The notes beneath the pieces were generated by a model. It was not told the origin of the DNA and ran no database searches. It saw nothing but the letters and a program-made list of their open reading frames with translations. This document shows positions 43,250 through 53,899 of a stretch of DNA of 64,000 nt, one piece after another. Position 1 is the first letter of the stretch; each line of letters opens with the position of its first letter. Made by a program: the position numbers and the translations under genes. The stretch is from Massospora cicadina (lineage: Eukaryota; Entomophthoromycota; Entomophthoromycetes; Entomophthorales; Entomophthoraceae): the NCBI GenBank assembly GCA_022478985.1, contig JAKSZP010017434.1, positions 1-64,000 on the forward strand, in the 5' to 3' direction.

Positions 43250-45030
43250 AACCACTCAGCTTCACTATTGTCTAAGTGAAGAACAGGCAGCCATGTTAAC
43301 ACTTCTACATTCATGTGGCAAGTTACTGCCCAATGTTAATTAGTCATATCATAATGCTGTAGCTTCAGAGCCCAGAGAGCCAACCGCCCGTGGGGACATT
43401 ATATTCTGCAACCACCTTAGAGAGGCTTGGTCAGCGATCACTTTGATGGGAGTCCCATATAGGAAGTGGTAGTAGTGTTTGACAGAGAGAGGACAGCCAA
43501 ACACTCCTTCTCCGTGATGCTATAATTACGCTCAGCTTTAGAAAGCATTTTTCTAAAATAAGACATGGTATTATAAACTCCATGCTCATCCATTTGAGCC
43601 AAAAGTAGCTACAACAGCGTAGTCAAAGGCATCCGTGAACAATATAAAAAGATTTGCTGTTGTCATGATGGAGGAGTATTAGTCTTTTTTGTAATAGTGC
43701 TTTCAGGGTCTCAAAGGCGGCTTTTTTGTTCAGCACCTCATTGGAATAGGGTATTCTTAGTTAAAAACGGATGAGGGGCTCACTAAATTGAGCGAAATTT
43801 GGGATAAATTGATGGTAATACCCCATCATAACCAAGAATACCTAAATGCACAAAGGGTTTTTGGCGCAGGCATCTTGGATATTACTTTGACTTTATCTTT
43901 TAGAGGTTAAATTCCATCCTGTGAGATGGCGTGCCCTAGAAAATCCAGCTTCTTCTGGAAAAAGTACACTTGGAGGGCTTTAGTTTGATATTAGATGTCT
44001 TCAAGTGTTGAAACACCTCCTTTAGATGTTCAAAGTGGTCATTGAAAGTCTCTTAGAGAAAAGTTTAATATCATCGGATAGATGATGATGCAGCTTAATT
44101 TTAGATCCTTCCAGATATGATCCATTAATCTCTGGAAAGTGGAATGCGCATTGCACAACCCTTGCGGTAGTCAGGTAGGTTGGAAGAGATCCTCAATGCA
44201 AATAAGAGCACATTTCTCCTGGTCTTGTGGAGAGAATTTTATTTGCCAATAACCACTAGCCAGGTTCATGGCGGAGAAGTACTTTGATCCAGAGAGTTAA
44301 GCCAGAGCATCATCAATGCGAGTGGGAGGGTAACTACCCTTCTTGGTGAGGTTGTTTAATTTGTGGTAGTTTATCACTACCTGATGACATCCATCCTCCT
44401 CTTTATTAATAAAAGTGGGGATGACCATGGGCTTTGTGACGGCACCAGAAATCCAGCATCCAACAGCTGTTTGAGCTCCATCTGCATCTAAAGGTCCTCA
44501 ACTTTTGATTTGTAATAGGGCTTGGAGCGAATGGGTTTAGCATCCCCAAAGTCAATGGTATGCATCCACCCCTTCATGTGCCCATAGTCATTGTTGGATT
44601 TGGAGAAGACGTCGCTGTAGGCCTTAAGTAAGGTGCAGACTTTCTCCAGCTCAGCTGGAGTTAGTTTATCGGAAATATGAACATAAGGTATGTACATATG
44701 AGTTGATCGGTAGGTGAGCCCATGTCTGCCATAGACGCACTATAGTGGACTTGCTTTATGTCCTCAATGGGTATCAGAAAGCCTCTTCCGATTTCCTTAA
44801 TTTTTTTTTACCTCCATATCCTTCTTGGTGAGATTCCCTAGCAAAAGGGTAATAGGCCGCTGATAGGCGGAGTCTAACACGCCTGGCAAAACTCTGGGCT
44901 CTAAAGGACTAACTCCCTCTATGCTAATGAGGTGCAGTAGGCAATTGTGTGGGATTTGCATGGTAATCTTCATGTCCAATATCCTTTGTTCCCTAGCCTT
45001 AATGCACACCTCTACAGAAGCATAGAAAGG
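43250..45030 (-). pseudogene. RNase H and reverse transcriptase remnants of element D
   Basis: RT runs from the linker at 44488-44697 (LEKVCTLLKAYSDVFSKSNN) leftwards; further blocks resemble KYFSAMNLASGYW (about 44260) and LPQGLCNAHSTFQRLM (about 44130). RNase H covers about 43300-43750. The stretch 44797-45051 lies between protease and RT. Frames are broken throughout. Confidence 0.6.
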
Positions 45031-45420
45031 GATACCCTCCATGGCGGCCACTGAGGGGACAACAGTTTGGTATACCTTCCCGCCGTGGTGTAATGCAGGG
45101 ATAAAGCGGAGGAGAGATACTCAAAGGTGCAAACGTAGTCCTTTTTATTGAGCTCAACATCAGACAGAATCGGAGGAACCTCAATAGTTAAGCAGGGAAA
45201 GATAGCCTTGCTTCAAAATAATAACACCTTCATATTCAAGCATAAATTGGGTTCCAATGAGTAAATTGTAGATATTATTGGTCAAAGCCACTGCTGGAGC
45301 TGACAAACGGAGCTTCCAAAAAGAATGGGCAGAAAGAATAGGCTCCAAAAGCGCGAATTTTGTTAGGTCTTGTAGTTCCATACTCTTAAGTGTAGTCCAG
45401 GTCTGGGGCCAGTTTAATTT

Positions 45421-45699
45421 TTAAATGAGTTTGGTTGACACAACATTCACAGGTGACAAAGTGTCAAGAATAGCTTTGACCCGAACTCCATTTATGACGA
45501 CCTCCACTTTAGTTAAAGTACCACCCAAGGATGGGGGCAGAGCGAGGACATCTTTTAGATGAAAAGTGGAGGCCAGTCGTTTGGATGTTTTAAGGTATTT
45601 CTCCTGGATAGTCTGCGGTATGAACGCATTGGGTAGATTGGAGAAATGTGGCAATGAGCTGGTCAGCGTCACTGTCAGTGTCAATAATTTCAAGACCAC
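45421..45699 (-). pseudogene. Protease remnant of element D
   Basis: A 93-codon minus-strand frame ending VRVKAILDTLSPVNVVSTKL. The catalytic triplet DTG is now DTL, which would inactivate it. The rest of the core is nearly the same as in A. Confidence 0.75.
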
Positions 45700-46439
45700 T
45701 TATCACTTGTTGAAAGTAAGTGTGACAAGGGATCTTAGCCCAATTCACTCTCTGGATTCAATCAGTCAGGTACCTCCACTTCACCTGGGGCTCCTAAAAC
45801 TTAATGACCAACATCTTCATCACCCCCTTCAGACTCGTCGTCAGAAGGGTTATCAATGCAGGTTAGGGAGCCCATAGGAGGTGGGTAGGTTTATGACTTC
45901 GCTTATGGGATGATAGGTCCTGGGGTTGCTCCTCCACCATTATTAACTTTTGGTGGAGGCGTTGGATTTATCACAGCGCGAGTTTCAACCTTTGAGGTAG
46001 GAGTTTTTGTTGCCTCAGGGAAACAGGTTTCAGCTAGAGTTAGCTGATTGAGAGGTTGAAGGGGATAGCACCGTAGAGGTGGATGCTTTAACATCAACAG
46101 CTATGAATCGTTTGGTGGCTGTGTGCTTCTATGAAACAGGCGGTGTAGCTTGTGTGACCTAAGAAAGGGTTTGAGCTTAGGAGCCAGTTTTGGCCATTTG
46201 AAAAACCTCTATGAAGAAGAAAATGAGCAAGTAAATGGGGCAACGGCCTTTCACCAGCTGAGTCTTTTGAAGTAAAGATGAAGGGGAGCACTGCCCCATC
46301 ACCACCATACCAACCGATTATTGTTATGAGAAGAGGAAACAGTGGGTGATGGCAACTCTGTAGGAGCTAGTATACAGAGGGAACAGCCGTAGTAAATGCT
46401 AACTTGGGCGGCTTAAAATATTGGCTCATAGCTCCTTGG
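45700..46439 (-). pseudogene. 3' part of element D gag, cut by element C
   Basis: Pieces at 45903-46097 and 46094-46291 are Pro/Thr/Asn-rich (PTPPPKVNNGGGATPG), the kind of linker found between capsid and protease. No zinc knuckle seen. Element C interrupts right of 46439. Confidence 0.4.
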
Positions 46440-47085
46440 TGTAACGGGCGGGTTTGCGCCAATATGCCACAAAGGAATTTAATAGTAAGAGTCATGTTGC
46501 TGACCATACTAGGGACAGGCCTGCAGAAGCCCGTCCCTTAACCCTCCTGACATGCCTCATCATTGACACATATTCCTGCACCACTGTTCCCATGATGCTG
46601 CAAATCAACAGCAGGGTCTGGCTCCATGAGAGGGTTGAGAATGACGCCAACGCCACGCCAAGCACACTAGTTTAGCTCATCACTTCAATGCAATAATATA
46701 TAATAAAATAATATTTTATGATAGCAAGAGATTTTATTAAACTTCCTAGTTTTTTCTTAGAAGACGCAACTGGCCATACAGGCCCAACCCATTAATAAAT
46801 AGCACTCTGCTAGTATTGTAATAAAAATCCCTCTTACATTAGGCTCTCTTAAATACTATCCAGCACATTGCTTGTAAAGACTCCACATTACACCAAATTA
46901 TCACCCACGTCGTTTATAAGCCCAGCGTCATATTTTCTCAGATGCATCTCGGTTTAGGAACATTGAATCTCTCACCCTCAATTATATGACTCCCCATCTG
47001 AATCACCACCAACTCTGACTTCCTCATATTTGAGGCTCTACCTATCGAAGCAATATTCAGATCAAGTGCCGCCTGATCTGTTACA
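46440..47085 (-). repeat. 3' LTR of element C
   Basis: Aligns with 57916-58597; landmarks are CGGGCGGGTTTGCGCCAATA, GCTGCAAATCAACAGCAGGG and GAAGACGCAACTGGCCAT. Starts TGTAAC, ends GTTACA, so the terminal six bases form an inverted repeat. Confidence 0.9.
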
Positions 47086-47097
47086 TCACCCCCTATG
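47086..47097 (-). promoter_or_regulatory. Polypurine tract of element C
   Basis: The minus strand reads ATAGGGGGTGA before the 3' LTR. Confidence 0.55.
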
Positions 47098-47111
47098 AGG
47101 CCCAAAACTCC

Positions 47112-47262
47112 TGGACCTTCCCTGGGCATTGTGAGCAGTCTTCCCTCATCTGCCATGTCATCTCCTTTACTGGGTAACCTTTCCACTTCACCAACAATTG
47201 CTGCCAGCCTTCACCCATCTCGCATCCAATATTCGTTCCACCTCATATTCTAGAACATCCCC
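47112..47262 (-). pseudogene. Chromodomain of element C
   Basis: The minus strand reads EYEVERILDARWVKAG, then, after a frameshift, LLVKWKGYPVKEMTWQM. This is the canonical chromodomain pattern Y-x-V-E-x-I-L-D ... L-V-K-W-K-G-Y ... T-W, including the aromatic positions that form the methyl-lysine cage (Y at the start, W in VKWKGY, W in MTW). It follows the integrase, as in chromoviruses. Confidence 0.8.
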
Positions 47263-47412
47263 TTCCCTAGGGTTTATTGGTCCTGGTCAATCCGGACCTT
47301 TTCCTTTAAATGCTGTAACAGGGAAGCATGAATCACCATATGGTCCTTAGAAACTTCTGGTAATCTCAACTTGAATGAAAACCAATTAAGGGCTCAAATG
47401 AACTGGTATGGG

Positions 47413-48393
47413 CTAAAAACTTTGGTCACAGATTGTGACTCTTAACTGGAACAGCATAATTCTTAGCCGCCACCAATAACCAGTCCCCAGGATCAAAGTC
47501 CAGATATGGTGCTCTTTGTCAATCCGCCTGATGCTTCTTCCAAGCCACTGAATGCTCCAACTTTCCTCAAGAAACTTCCTGAAATCTGCCATAGTACGCG
47601 CCATCTCATCCGCCCCCTGACACACTCCACCCATGGATCCCCCATTCAATATGGGATTTAGACCATGATTTGCAAAAAACGGAGTCATTATCATTGATGA
47701 TTGACAATGATTGTTATAAGAGAACTGGGCCATCTGAACCCATGGAACCCACTCATCCTGCAATCGGAGATTTAACATCAGAGATACTGCTCAAATATCT
47801 GATTCACCCTCTACGTCTGTCTGTCATATTGGGGATGGTATGCTGAGGACTAACTAGGCCTGATTCTAAATTCCCACCAAACTCGACCAGATTTTTGTGA
47901 CAAATTGTGGTATATGGTCTAAAATAATTTCCTCATATAATCCATGCTGGGAGAATACCTCCTCAATGAAAATCCTTGCTGCATCCTTTGCCAAAAAACT
48001 CCCCATACATGGGAAAAACTTGGCATATTTTATCAGTCTATAATCAACAAACATAACTGCATCCTTCCCCTGCACCTTTGGAAGACCCGTTATAAAATCC
48101 ACACTAATTGAACTCCATGGCTCATGTGGTATTTGCAGTGGGTTTAACTTACCTGATGGAGGTTCCCTTGAGGGTTTCAATCTTGCACATACCAAACACT
48201 CCCTCACATACTTCTTGACATCCTTCCACATGCCCAGCCACAAATAGTCCCATTGTATAAACTCCACCATCTTCACCACTTCCAGATGACCCGCCAACAG
48301 ATAATTATGAGAGACCCAAATTACCTCCCATTGTAATGATAAATTGGGCACCCATATGCGAGAATTGTGGTATATCACCCCACGCCTCTTCAT
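47413..48393 (-). pseudogene. Integrase of element C, large remnant
   Basis: The frame 47866-48393 (175 codons) begins before the zinc domain: H-x-x-x-LAGHLE, then YVRECLVCARLKPSREP, giving HHCC. The core starts ISVDFITGLPK with the first catalytic Asp. The second catalytic block reads ILDHIPQFVTKIW, Asp kept, with Arg-Gly lost. After a break, 47413-47778 carries the third-block surroundings and the FSYNNHCQSS motif. At least two breaks. Confidence 0.8.
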
Positions 48394-48400
48394 GAATGCC

Positions 48401-49200
48401 CTATGGCGCCCATGTGGCTGTCCTTCCTTCTTTTTGGCCTTTAATCGCCATCCAAAATCTGACCTTTACTGCTTCTTGCGATTTGATCCCCCAACTCACT
48501 CCCCCACCCTCAACCATCACAAATTGATCTGATTGGAACATTGTGGCTGTATTAAATTCCTCCAATTCATCCTTTTTATATGCTAAGTCTTTGTTCCGAC
48601 TCAACCAGTCTGCCAGAATATTTGTTGAACCCAGCCTGTATTCTACCTGGAAGTTGTATTGGACTAGCTCCACATGCCATCTGGCTTGCCGCTGGTTCAT
48701 CTTCCTTAGTTCAAATAATATATTCATGCTCTATGTCTGTTCAAACAACAAAAGGATGATGGCATATAAAAGGTGGTGCTGCTATTCCCACAAGGCTGCC
48801 ATCATCGCCAGCAGTTCCTTATCATATATCAGATAACTAGTTTTGGTGGGGATCATCTTGCAGCTAAAATAACAGATGGGGTGTTTGAGCCCATCTTTCC
48901 CCTCCTGTAGTAACACTGCACCTACAGCATAATTTTATAGCATCAGTTTCTACCACAAATGGCTCCCTGGGATCTAAATGGGCCAAGAAAGGCGCCGTAA
49001 GTAACTTATCCTTAAACAATTTGAATGCCTGCTCCTCTTTTCTTCCCTACACAAATGGAACATCCTGCGTTAGATGCGTGAGAGGTAAGGCCATTTGGGA
49101 TAGATTTCTCACAAACCGTCATAGGAAGTTTAATGTTCCCAAAAACTACACACTCCCATCTAATCAGTAGGGATTTTCAATGCTTGTACCACACGCAGTT
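48401..49200 (-). pseudogene. RNase H remnant of element C
   Basis: The piece 48401-48727 reads NQRQARWHVELVQYNFQVEY followed by RLGSTNILADWLSRN, the standard end of Ty3 RNase H (A-R-W-x-x-x-L-x-x-Y-x-x-x-x-x-Y-R-x-G-x-x-N-x-x-A-D-x-L-S-R). The TDAS-like block lies near 48940 but is broken. Confidence 0.75.
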
Positions 49201-49630
49201 TATCTGGACATACTCCTAATCCATTCTGGAACACCACATTGCCTAGAAACGTCACCAAACTCTGATTAAGTTCACACTTGGAAGGTTTCAATTTCAGACC
49301 CATATGGCCGATTGCCCCCAGAATTTCCCAGACATCTCGGACATGATCCTCTCAGGACTATGAAAACACCAAGATGTCATCCATATAGGCATCACAGCAT
49401 CGACTAATCATCCTTCCAAGGACATGAGTGATCATCCGCTGAAACAACGCTGGGGAATTTATAAGACTGAATGGCATCAAGTAATATTGATACACCCCCA
49501 AGTGACACTTAAACGAAGTGTACTTTTGATGCTCCAGTCTCACCAGTACCTGATTGAATGCATCCATGAGGTCTAACTTTGTAAAAATGATGCAACTGGT
49601 AACCATTAGGAGAATATCCTCCAACAATGT
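49200..49630 (-). pseudogene. Reverse transcriptase of element C, part after the element B insertion
   Basis: On the minus strand this follows 56196-56380. It reads FTKLDLMDAFNQVLVRLEHQ, then LMPFSLINSPALFQRMI, then AYMDDILVFS. Catalytic Asp residues are kept in KLDL and MDDI. Element B entered just before the first of these blocks, splitting the fingers from the palm. Confidence 0.85.
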
Positions 49631-50192
49631 TGTTATAAAATCGGACAGTATCATTAAGATCTGCCATATTGTTCATACAGGCCAAGCCCACTGAACAACA
49701 GACAGATGATGTGGGTATCGTCAGTCCTTTGGAAACACTTGAAATTTACTAAAAAATGAGCAATTGCCCCAATCAACTCTTTTAATTATTATAATAATTA
49801 CAGTGACCTTTCATTGTCCCACTCTCTCTTCACTATTAACAACTTTCTTCTCTCAATCGCCCATCTCACTTATATATAGCAGCTTCAGGCGATACTGCTC
49901 TTATTGCTTGGGCTGTTCTATTCTACTGATTCTCCTCAAATTTGGCTTGTTATTATTTAATCCTCCATCGCCCTAATTGTAGGCGATTTACTTAATATTC
50001 ATCAAATGTTGACATCGCCTTATTGCCTTATCAAATTTATTTAGAGGCGATTCAATAATAACCCATTATATCCCAATATCGCCTCATCTTGAGGCACTCA
50101 AATAATTGTAATTGATATCAAGTATGGCGGATTCTTCCCAATCCGCCATAGCTGTCCCATGATTATTGTCCAGTCATATCGTAATCATGACA
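49631..50192 (-). repeat. 3' LTR of element B
   Basis: Starts TGTTATAAAAT, ends ATGACA. Contains TATATATAG (near 49871) and the AGGCGAT cluster. Differs from its partner mainly by C/T and A/G exchanges. Confidence 0.9.
49887..50084. repeat. AGGCGAT motif cluster in LTR of element B
   Basis: AGGCGAT at 49887-49893, 49981-49987 and 50045-50051; ATCGCCT at 50014-50020 and 50078-50084; ATCGCCC near 49967. The spacing is similar to that in the LTR of element A, although the sequence between the motifs differs. Confidence 0.6.
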
Positions 50193-50206
50193 TTACCACC
50201 TCCTTG
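50193..50206 (-). promoter_or_regulatory. Polypurine tract of element B
   Basis: AAGGAGGTGGTAA on the minus strand, next to the 3' LTR. Confidence 0.6.
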
Positions 50207-51290
50207 ACTGTATGATAAGGCTCCTATTGTTTGTATGGTTGGAGGAACTTTGTGTGTACTGGTTAATGATCTGACCACTTGCAGGGTCCTTGATATATAT
50301 CTGCATCAACCCAAGTTCTTTTATAACTTCAAACGGCCCAAAATAAATACTGGCCAGCTTGTGTTTCCACCTGAACCCATGTTGGTCTTGGAAGAGAAAC
50401 ATGCTGCCTTCCTTGGACTTCGTTAATCCACTACAACGTACATGATCACAACCTGATTTTGATCTTCTTGGCTAAGCTGAAGGAATATGCTTCAATTCGC
50501 AATTTGATCAGAATGTTTGCCAGATTAGTCAAATAGCGGTGGGGTTCCATTCCGCCAGTGTCTTCTACACACGAATAAAGTAATGCCAGAAGAGCTGGGT
50601 GCCAGTTGTATATTAGTTGGAAGGGACTTTTCCCCAGGTAGAAATGGTAACTAATGTTATAGGCGAACATGGCAGTGGAAAGGAAAGAGCTCCAATCAGA
50701 AGGTTGATCCGTTACTAACTTTTGTAATATGTTTACCAGAGTCCCATTCACCCGTTTGACCATTCCACTGAATCTGGGGTGCTATATGGTCATCAGAACC
50801 CCGTGGATTCCCATAATCTCATTCAGTTTTAGGGATAAGCGAGGTGAAGTTGGCTCTGTTATCAGTGAGAATAAACTGAGGGCAGCCGTGTCAATAAATA
50901 ATGCATTCCATCACATCCTAGCCACAGTAACTGCCCTAAGTCTTGTATTGCCCTCACTTCGACCTACTGGGTCAAGTGGTTGATAGCCACAAGGATGTAC
51001 TTACACTGGTTGGCTCCTGTTGGCAAGGGACTAACAACATCAAGGGAAACCGTGTGCCAAGAAAAATGTGGTTTCACTACCCGCTATGAAGACTTGTGGT
51101 GAAATGGTTTCTCCACTTGGCACTGATGGCAACAGGAGATAGTTTCAAGCTTTTCAAAGCTCATCCTTTCCCAATAGTACTGGGGGCGCAACAACTCCAT
51201 AGTCTTCTGCACCCCACCATGTCCAACTGCCTTGTGCACGCTCATAATGATTTCTGGTCATGTTGAGGGCCACAGAAATTTCACTGTAGA
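50193..51290 (-). pseudogene. Integrase remnant of element B
   Basis: Pieces: 50193-50402 (FQDQHGFRWKHKLASIYFGP, the C-terminal domain), 50446-50763 (VKRVNGTLVNILQKLV and FAYNISYHFYLGKSPFQLIY), then the core and zinc region to about 51250 with stops. Gene order and wording match element A. In B the pol end is only about 15-30 bp from the polypurine tract, so there is no room for the antisense ORF seen in A. Confidence 0.75.
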
Positions 51291-51451
51291 ATCGCTGATC
51301 TGCTTGTACAATTCCCCATTCTGTTGGAAGGTATTTGTTTGCATCTCGTTTAACGCTTTGATTACTTGGGGTGGTTTGTCATTGTATTTTCCGCTGAGCA
51401 TCTTATTGTACATCACATCACTGAGGTCCGCTGTCATTGCATAATCAGCAA

Positions 51452-51862
51452 TCAAGATAAACAGTCAGCGTTCTGATGCTTTACTCCTGGCTGATGGAGA
51501 ATCTTGAAGTCATAAGCCTGCAGCTTAAGAGCCCATCGAGCCAAACGGCCTTCAGGTTCTTTGAGGTTCTGCAACCAGCGTAATGACGCGTGGTCTGTTA
51601 CAATTTTAAACTTTAACCCATGCAAATAGACTCTGATTTGCCTATACATGTAGATCACTGCTAAGCACTCCCACTTGGTCACAGTATAATTACGCTCATG
51701 GAAGTTCAGACTTTGACTACAGTATGTTACAGGATGTTCCTCTCCTTCGTCATCTTTCTGAGAAAGTACTTCCCCAACAGCGGAAAGAGATACATCTGTC
51801 TGAATAATAAACTCCCAATCAAAGTTCAGATAGCATAAAACTGGTGCATCGATTAATGCCAT
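51452..51862 (-). pseudogene. RNase H of element B, nearly complete domain
   Basis: A 136-codon open frame: FIIQTDVSLSAVGEVLSQKD (the TDAS-x-x-x-x-G-x-V-L-x-Q block with one change), HERNYTVTKWECLAVIY, TDHASLRWLQNLKEPEGRLA, and YDFKILHQPGVKHQNADCLS. This is the best preserved pol domain in the window. Acidic catalytic positions D in QTDVS, E in KWECLA and D in VTDHAS are kept. Confidence 0.85.
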
Positions 51863-52134
51863 ACAAAGTGTATTGAGAGAAGATTAATGATGTTCCATCC
51901 ATTCAAACACAGCGTCCTTTTTTAAAAACTCGAATATTGGCCCCCCAATACAGCTAAAATTAGATATAAAGTGCCAGTCGTAACTGACCATTCCCAAAAT
52001 ACCTGTATGTCACATTTACTATTGGGTGTAGTCATTTTACTGATGGCCTCCACCTTAGCTGGCTGTGGTTTCAGCCCTTTAGAGTCTACCACGAACCCCA
52101 GGTATTCCTGATGATCTTTGAAGAAGTTACATTT

Positions 52135-52855
52135 TCAAGGTTTAATTTTAATATTCACCTCAGCCAGCTGGCAGAATACTGCTTCTAAGTGATCGAGGTG
52201 CTCTGAAAAGGTTTGAGAGAAAACGTTAATATTGTCAAGGTATACAAGGACGCATGGCAGTTTAAGGTCAAAAAAATAGTATCCATGGCTCCTTGAAACG
52301 TAGCCAAGGCGTTGCACAGCCCTTGAGGCATCTGTGTCGGTTGAAAAAGGCCTTTGGATGTGATTACAGCACATTTTTCTTTTTCCGCCGTGGGTAACTC
52401 AGTTTTACAGTAACCTGATATCAAGTCCATCGCAGAAAAATAATGGGCTCCCCCTAACCAATCCAAAGCATCATTGATCCTTGGCAAAGGGTATGAATCC
52501 TTTTTTGGAATACTGTTGAGCTTCTGGTAGTCTATTACTACATGGTTGGTGCATTCCTCTTTTTAATAATCAAAATGGGCGAAGCCCATGGACTCTTTGA
52601 CAGTTTAAGCATCCCTTGAACCAGCAACTTGTCAATTTCATTAGTGACTACCTCTTCCACTGCCCTCAATTGGCAGATCATCTGAGACCTTATAGGGGGA
52701 TGATCTCCAGTGTCTACTCGATGGACCATCCCCCAAGCACACCCTAAGTCATGATCATCGATGGCAAAAATCCCCTTATACTTAAGAAATAAAGCTATTG
52801 CTTGGTCTTTTTGTTCTTTCAATAGTTCTATTAAATTAATCCACGGTACCATCAT
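52135..52855 (-). pseudogene. Reverse transcriptase remnant of element B
   Basis: Blocks in order: VHRVDTGDHPPIRSQM and SPWASPILIIKKRN (52538-52855), then GGAHYFSAMDLISGYCKTEL and QMPQGLCNALATFQGAMDTI (52185-52487), then VLVYLDNINVFSQTF (52135-52374, other frame). The YVDD box has become YLDN, so the second metal-binding Asp is lost. Two frame changes. Confidence 0.8.
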
Positions 52856-53514
52856 TAGTACATTGGCCAGTGTCTTGACTGGTAGACTGAATTCATCAAA
52901 TGACCTGAAATCATGAACCTGAATGACCTCATCTATTGGAATCAGATGTAAATATGCTACAATTTGGTGTCATGCGGATTTGCATTAATTCTCTCTGGAG
53001 GTTTGCTAACAAAACCTTAATCTCTCCATGTCCTAGAAGTATAATACCTGGAGCCACATGCAGCTCAAACCGCGTTTAATGATAGAGCCCAATTACTTCC
53101 TCATATAGCCCACTAGGCACTTCCACCTTTAACTCAATGTTCACTAAGACTTTATGGCCAGAAGGAATAGATATGGGCCCTGCCGCTCAAAGAAGAATTA
53201 TTTGATATTCATATATCTGCTGGGGAAGGGGTCAAGTCTTGCGCTTTAGTCAGTGATAATGAACTGGCATCACCCCGTCACTATAGGCAAGGAATGGTAT
53301 GGCTCATATGCACTAGATCCTTAGGTACTCCTCTATTGGTGAAGTAAATTGGGATCCGCTGAAACAGGATGGCGAGGGTCTCCTCTATCATATTAACGAC
53401 AGCCCTGAAACGGTGCAGGAGAGCAGTTCCAATTAACAGGTCGTAGTTTTTGTTTGGCAGCACAATTGTGGGAGTTACAACGACAATGGATCCAAAACTT
53501 AGAGGTAGCGCACT

Positions 53515-53757
53515 TTAAGCCCCCTTAAAGACAGTACTTACTGCTCCAGAAGTTCTGTACACCATTTGGTGGTCCACATCAGGTTTTAATGTCAACTTCG
53601 CCATCAATTTAGTGTAAACTATGTTGACTGGTGCACCAGTATCTACTATAGCATGAACCCTATTTTTTGCTACAAAAATAATACAGTACGTACACTCAGA
53701 ATAAGAAGAATATTGACTGTTTAATATGTGGACATTTATGGGTTCTCTTTTTTTCAA
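53515..53757 (-). pseudogene. Protease of element B
   Basis: An 80-codon frame with AIVDTGAPVNIVYTKLMAKL. The catalytic DTG is intact. Upstream it has SSYSECTYCIIFVAKN, shared with element A. Confidence 0.75.
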
Positions 53758-53899
53758 GAAAACTCATTATTCCCTCATCGACTTGGGGGTATTCTTTGTC
53801 AATGGCATCTACCATGAGAGCGACGTTTACTACTTTCAGGGTTGGCACATCCATTGCAGAATCAAGCTTGTCCGAGGAATCTTGATCAAACATTTGGAA

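Noticed and set aside
45566..45877. Plus-strand ORF of 103 codons
   Set aside because: It is antisense to the protease of element D, which has clear motifs.
46454..46675. Plus-strand ORF of 73 codons, also at 57930-58169
   Set aside because: Both lie in the LTRs of element C and are antisense to the element. Shared by LTR identity only.
49764..49976. Conserved hydrophobic ORF, 70 codons, also at 55768-55980
   Set aside because: The two copies are the two LTRs of element B, so their similarity is due to LTR duplication and is no evidence of coding.
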